NCBI RefSeq assembly: GCF_046250185.1
Contig: NZ_CP176469.1
Length of the DNA stretch: 64,000 nucleotides
Reading direction: 5' to 3' (one strand)
Source: Litorimonas sp046250185
GTDB taxonomy: Bacteria > Pseudomonadota > Alphaproteobacteria > Caulobacterales > Maricaulaceae
The notes under the pieces are model-generated. The model did not search any database and was not told where the DNA came from. It saw only the letters and a program-made list of their open reading frames with translations. Position numbers and translations under genes: made by a program. Position 1 is the first letter of the stretch. The number at the start of each line of letters is the position of its first letter. This document shows, piece by piece, positions 63,583 to 64,000 of this stretch.

Positions 63583-64000
63583 ATGATGATCAAACATATC
63601 TTTCTTGCGCCCGCAGCTATTGTCTTATTGGGCTGTATTAGTCCCGCCGTTCAACAAGTCAGTGCGGCGCCCAGTGGAAATTACAAACTCGACCCTACAC
63701 ATGCGAGTGTGAACTGGTCTCTCTCTCATGCGGGGCTGTCGCAATATACGGCGCGGTTTGATAGCATTTCGGGCGCGCTGGAATTTAATCAAGACGCACC
63801 AGAGACAAGTCGCATAGACATTCGGATTGACCCACGCAGCGTCAGTACGGGCCTCCCTGACTTTGACGAAACTCTCGCGACCAGCGCCAATTACTTCGAT
63901 GCAGATAGCTACCCAGAGATACGCTATGTTTCGGCGGCTATTGTAAAAACAGGTGACAATCGCGGCACGGTAACGGGCGACCTAACTCTGCGCGGCGTCA
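63583..64000 (+). CDS. YceI family lipoprotein (3' end outside window)
   Basis: The visible 139 codons begin MMIKHIFLAPAAIVLLGC, a lipoprotein signal, and continue with GNYKLDPTHASVNWSLSHAGLSQYTARFDSISGALEF and FDADSYPEIRYVSA, the lipocalin-like YceI fold that binds isoprenoid lipids. GAGGG lies about 10 nt before the ATG. The gene runs off the window. Its closeness to the isoprenoid genes dxs and ispA may be chance, as it is on the other strand. Confidence 0.85.
   Translation, partial: MMIKHIFLAPAAIVLLGCISPAVQQVSAAPSGNYKLDPTHASVNWSLSHAGLSQYTARFDSISGALEFNQDAPETSRIDIRIDPRSVSTGLPDFDETLATSANYFDADSYPEIRYVSAAIVKTGDNRGTVTGDLTLRGV

Noticed and set aside
1..64000. CRISPR array
   Set aside because: The only regular short repeats are the coding 69-bp units, which have no unique spacers between them.

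Overview
The window reads as a chromosomal segment of an alphaproteobacterium, most likely a marine, possibly stalked or budding relative of the Maricaulales/Hyphomonadales. That placement is inference. It rests on the rplU-rpmA-GNAT-obgE-proB-nadD-rsfS-rlmH-envC-ctpA gene order, an F1-only ATP synthase operon (atpHAGDC without Fo genes), an NDUFA12-type complex I protein next to a DUF2155 protein, a BamF/DUF3035 lipoprotein behind lspA, a class II (B12) ribonucleotide reductase, a crescentin-like coiled-coil protein and a large TonB-dependent receptor. No tRNA, rRNA, CRISPR array, prophage, IS element or recognisable defence island was seen. Almost all of the DNA is coding.

Layout. 1-2.7 kb: the 3' part of a gene for a repetitive, basic surface protein (25 exact 69-bp repeats, a peptidoglycan-binding domain and a Gly/Thr-rich tail). 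2.9-15.5 kb, + strand: a long housekeeping run covering ribosomal proteins L21/L27, Obg, proline and NAD synthesis, ribosome silencing and methylation, then the envelope set EnvC-like activator, two tandem CtpA proteases, divergent polysaccharide deacetylase, RppH and a Tet-like MFS exporter. 15.5-21.7 kb, - strand: the F1 operon, carrying two small lipoprotein genes between its subunits and a MOSC gene at its end. 22-25.3 kb: the TonB-dependent receptor. 25.4-31.9 kb: a small membrane protein, priA, fsa, a zinc-ribbon protein, a PepSY protein, a LysM lipoprotein and the coiled-coil protein. 32-41.4 kb: TauE and EamA transporters, tadA, rluB-rsmD, a secreted protein with a DUF11-like end, ppk2, mutL, bamF and lspA. 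41.6-53.6 kb: an autotransporter, glnE with a missing or non-standard start, parE, a cytochrome c lipoprotein, a hydrolase relic, a large M48 protease, DUF2155 and NDUFA12. 53.7-64 kb: nrdJ, a secreted pentapeptide-repeat protein, the tlyA-dxs-ispA-xseB isoprenoid cluster, a histidine phosphatase, lepB and the start of a YceI lipoprotein.

The most unusual points are: (1) two unrelated small lipoproteins embedded in, and apparently translationally coupled to, the F1 ATP synthase genes; (2) the 69-bp-repeat peptidoglycan-associated protein; (3) glnE, whose family-like N-terminal sequence extends upstream of the first usable start codon to the end of the autotransporter gene; (4) an intrinsic terminator whose U-tract abuts the mutL start codon; (5) a 58-codon alpha/beta-hydrolase relic; and (6) a crescentin-like coiled-coil protein. 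No clear new multi-gene system of the defence or mobile kind is present. The best candidate for an undescribed system is the lipoprotein-bearing ATP synthase operon.
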